Assembly: GCA_003446665.1 (NCBI GenBank)
Contig: DMCT01000072.1
Span: forward strand, 22,114 to 86,113
DNA length: 64,000 bases
Direction: 5' to 3'
Source of the DNA: Synergistaceae bacterium
GTDB taxonomy: Bacteria; Synergistota; Synergistia; Synergistales; Thermovirgaceae
Shown here piece by piece: positions 62,673-64,000 of this stretch. Within the stretch, counting starts at the first letter, position 1. Each line of letters opens with the position of its first letter. The notes below the pieces were generated by a model. That model ran no database searches and was not told the origin of the DNA. It saw only the letters and a list, made by a program, of their open reading frames with translations. Position numbers and translations under genes: made by a program.

Positions 62673-64000
62673 TGCCGGAAAACGTTAGGACCGTAATAGG
62701 CCTGGAAGTCCACGTACAGCTCGCGACTAAAAGCAAGATGTTTTGTTCCTGCAGTAACGATTATATCGGGGCGGTTCCCAACTCCAACATTTGCCCCGTC
62801 TGCCTGGGCCTTCCCGGAACATTGCCTGTTTTGAACGGAAAAGTAGTCGAATTCGCGATCAAGGCAGCCATGGCTCTGGGGTCGAAAATAGCCAAGCGGA
62901 CATGGTTTCACAGGAAAAACTATTTTTACCCCGATTTACCCAAGGCATACCAGATAAGCCAGTACGACGTCCCCTTGGCAAGCGGGGGCAAGCTCGTCAT
63001 CGATACGGAAGGAAAGAAAAAAACCATAGGTATAACCAGGCTGCACCTCGAGGAAGATGCGGGCAAGTTGGTCCACCAGGCTATAGACGGCAGGCTGTCC
63101 GGGGCGAAGTACAGTCTTGTGGACTACAACAGGGCAGGTGTTCCGCTTATCGAAATAGTGTCCGAACCGGATATTTCGTCGCCGTCCGAAGCCCGGGACT
63201 ATGTCATACGCCTTAGGCAGCTGGTGAGATATCTTGGAATTTCGGATGGCGACATGGAATCGGGCTCGCTCCGGGTCGACGCGAATATCTCCAGGACTTC
63301 CCCGAACGGTAGTTTCGGCTCGAAAGTGGAAGTGAAGAACATGAACTCCCTGAGCGCCCTCGAAAAAGCTCTAGCCTATGAAGAAAGGCGACAGGACGAT
63401 GTGCTTCGTGGTGGAGGTGCCGTATTGCAGGAAACCAGACACTGGGACGACTCATCGGGGCGTACACTTTCATCGCGAGGCAAGGAAGAGGCCCATGATT
63501 ACCGGTACTTCCCGGAACCGGACCTACCTTCGGTAGCAATAACAGAGGAGCAGGTTCAAAAGATCAGGAAAACCCTTCCGGAATTACCGTGGGAAAAAGA
63601 GAGCAGGTTCATTGAAATTTATTGTTTATCACCGGAAGAAACGGATCTCTTGATAGCCAAAAAAGATATGGCTGAATATTTTGAATCTGTTGTAAAAGCC
63701 GGAGTGGAGCCCAGAAGGGCTGCAAACTGGTTCAAAACGGAGATCATGCGGCTCATGAATGAAGGAAGGTTTGAACCTGAGGACCCTGCGATTCCCGCTG
63801 ACGAACTCGCAAATCTTTTGAAAGCCGTCAACAGAGGTGCGATTTCGAACACCGCAGCCAAAGATGTCTGGGGGAAAATGCTGAGTGAAGGATTTACCGC
63901 CGCGGAAGCGATGGAAATGCTTGGCCTGTCCGAAGGTAGTCTCGAAAAAGAGCGTTTGCGGAAGATAATCGAAGGGATCATCGAAGAACACCACGAAGTG
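62672..64000 (+). CDS. gatB: Asp-tRNA(Asn)/Glu-tRNA(Gln) amidotransferase subunit B (3' end beyond window)
   Basis: The first 443 codons of GatB, the tRNA-binding kinase subunit that activates the misacylated tRNA. Seen: VIGLEVHVQLATKSKMF, a zinc site of cysteine pairs (CSCSND, CPVCLG), FYPDLPKAYQISQYD, HLEEDAGKLVH, and KVEVKNMNSLSALEKAL, then the helical tail domain (AANWFKTEIMRLMNEG). The usual length is about 475-490 residues, so only the last 30-50 are missing. The ATG overlaps the gatA TGA by one base. Confidence 0.97.
   Translation, partial: MPENVRTVIGLEVHVQLATKSKMFCSCSNDYIGAVPNSNICPVCLGLPGTLPVLNGKVVEFAIKAAMALGSKIAKRTWFHRKNYFYPDLPKAYQISQYDVPLASGGKLVIDTEGKKKTIGITRLHLEEDAGKLVHQAIDGRLSGAKYSLVDYNRAGVPLIEIVSEPDISSPSEARDYVIRLRQLVRYLGISDGDMESGSLRVDANISRTSPNGSFGSKVEVKNMNSLSALEKALAYEERRQDDVLRGGGAVLQETRHWDDSSGRTLSSRGKEEAHDYRYFPEPDLPSVAITEEQVQKIRKTLPELPWEKESRFIEIYCLSPEETDLLIAKKDMAEYFESVVKAGVEPRRAANWFKTEIMRLMNEGRFEPEDPAIPADELANLLKAVNRGAISNTAAKDVWGKMLSEGFTAAEAMEMLGLSEGSLEKERLRKIIEGIIEEHHEV

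Overview
The window reads as a chromosome segment of an anaerobic, amino-acid-fermenting, diderm bacterium. The best fit is the phylum Synergistota; I cannot name a genus. The reasons are a complete glycine reductase operon with two in-frame UGA (selenocysteine) codons, several Na+-coupled amino-acid transporters, alanine racemase and dehydrogenase, type III glutamine synthetase and hydrogenase maturation genes. An ExbB/ExbD/TonB set implies an outer membrane. Genes are tightly packed, many overlap by 1-13 bases, GTG and TTG starts are common, and I see no tRNA, rRNA, insertion sequence, CRISPR array or prophage.

Layout. (1) 1-7.6 kb: start of type III glutamine synthetase (minus), a GntR/FCD regulator (minus), then a divergent operon of two short-chain dehydrogenases, a divergent GcvPA/GcvPB-like pair and an ATP-NAD-kinase-like protein, closed by a terminator. 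Three GTATAC boxes spaced 9 bp apart lie on the operon promoter, and related boxes lie near the glutamine synthetase promoter. This cluster is the best candidate for an undescribed catabolic system. (2) 7.7-9.2 kb: minus-strand flavodoxin-like protein and a dihydrodipicolinate-synthase-family lyase. (3) 9.3-18.6 kb: DUF72 protein, 2-hydroxyacid dehydrogenase, HlyD-like protein, YggS, DivIVA, RecG, RecX, RNase Y, YmdB. (4) 18.6-20.9 kb: hypC-hypD-hypE on the minus strand. (5) 21-25.5 kb: a nitrilase-family amidase, a pair of perfect 59-bp repeats, and two NSS transporters, the second followed by a 36-residue MetS-like small subunit.

(6) 25.9-37 kb is the Stickland core. A glycine riboswitch, apparently one good aptamer plus a degenerate second domain, ends in a terminator that overlaps the ribosome binding site of grdX. 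Then come trxA, grdE, grdA (Sec44), grdB (Sec349), grdC and grdD, followed by a Na+:alanine symporter, alanine racemase (with two mutually exclusive leader hairpins) and alanine dehydrogenase. Glycine would act as electron acceptor and alanine as donor, so uptake, racemisation, oxidation and reduction are encoded side by side. (7) 37-42 kb: transketolase, then exbB-btuF-like-exbD-tonB. (8) 42-48 kb: a GAF/HD-GYP protein, TrmI, QueH, an AIR-synthase-like protein, aminopeptidase P and rubredoxin. (9) 48-52 kb: carB without carA and a small secreted protein of unknown function. (10) 52-64 kb: a long run of housekeeping and competence genes, miaB-comEA-comEC-coaX-dus-lysS-ligA-gatC-gatA-gatB, with gatB running off the window.

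Coordinates and motifs were read by eye. Family assignments rest on motifs and length, not on database searches. Start codons were chosen mostly by Shine-Dalgarno (SD) spacing and are stated where they decide the call.
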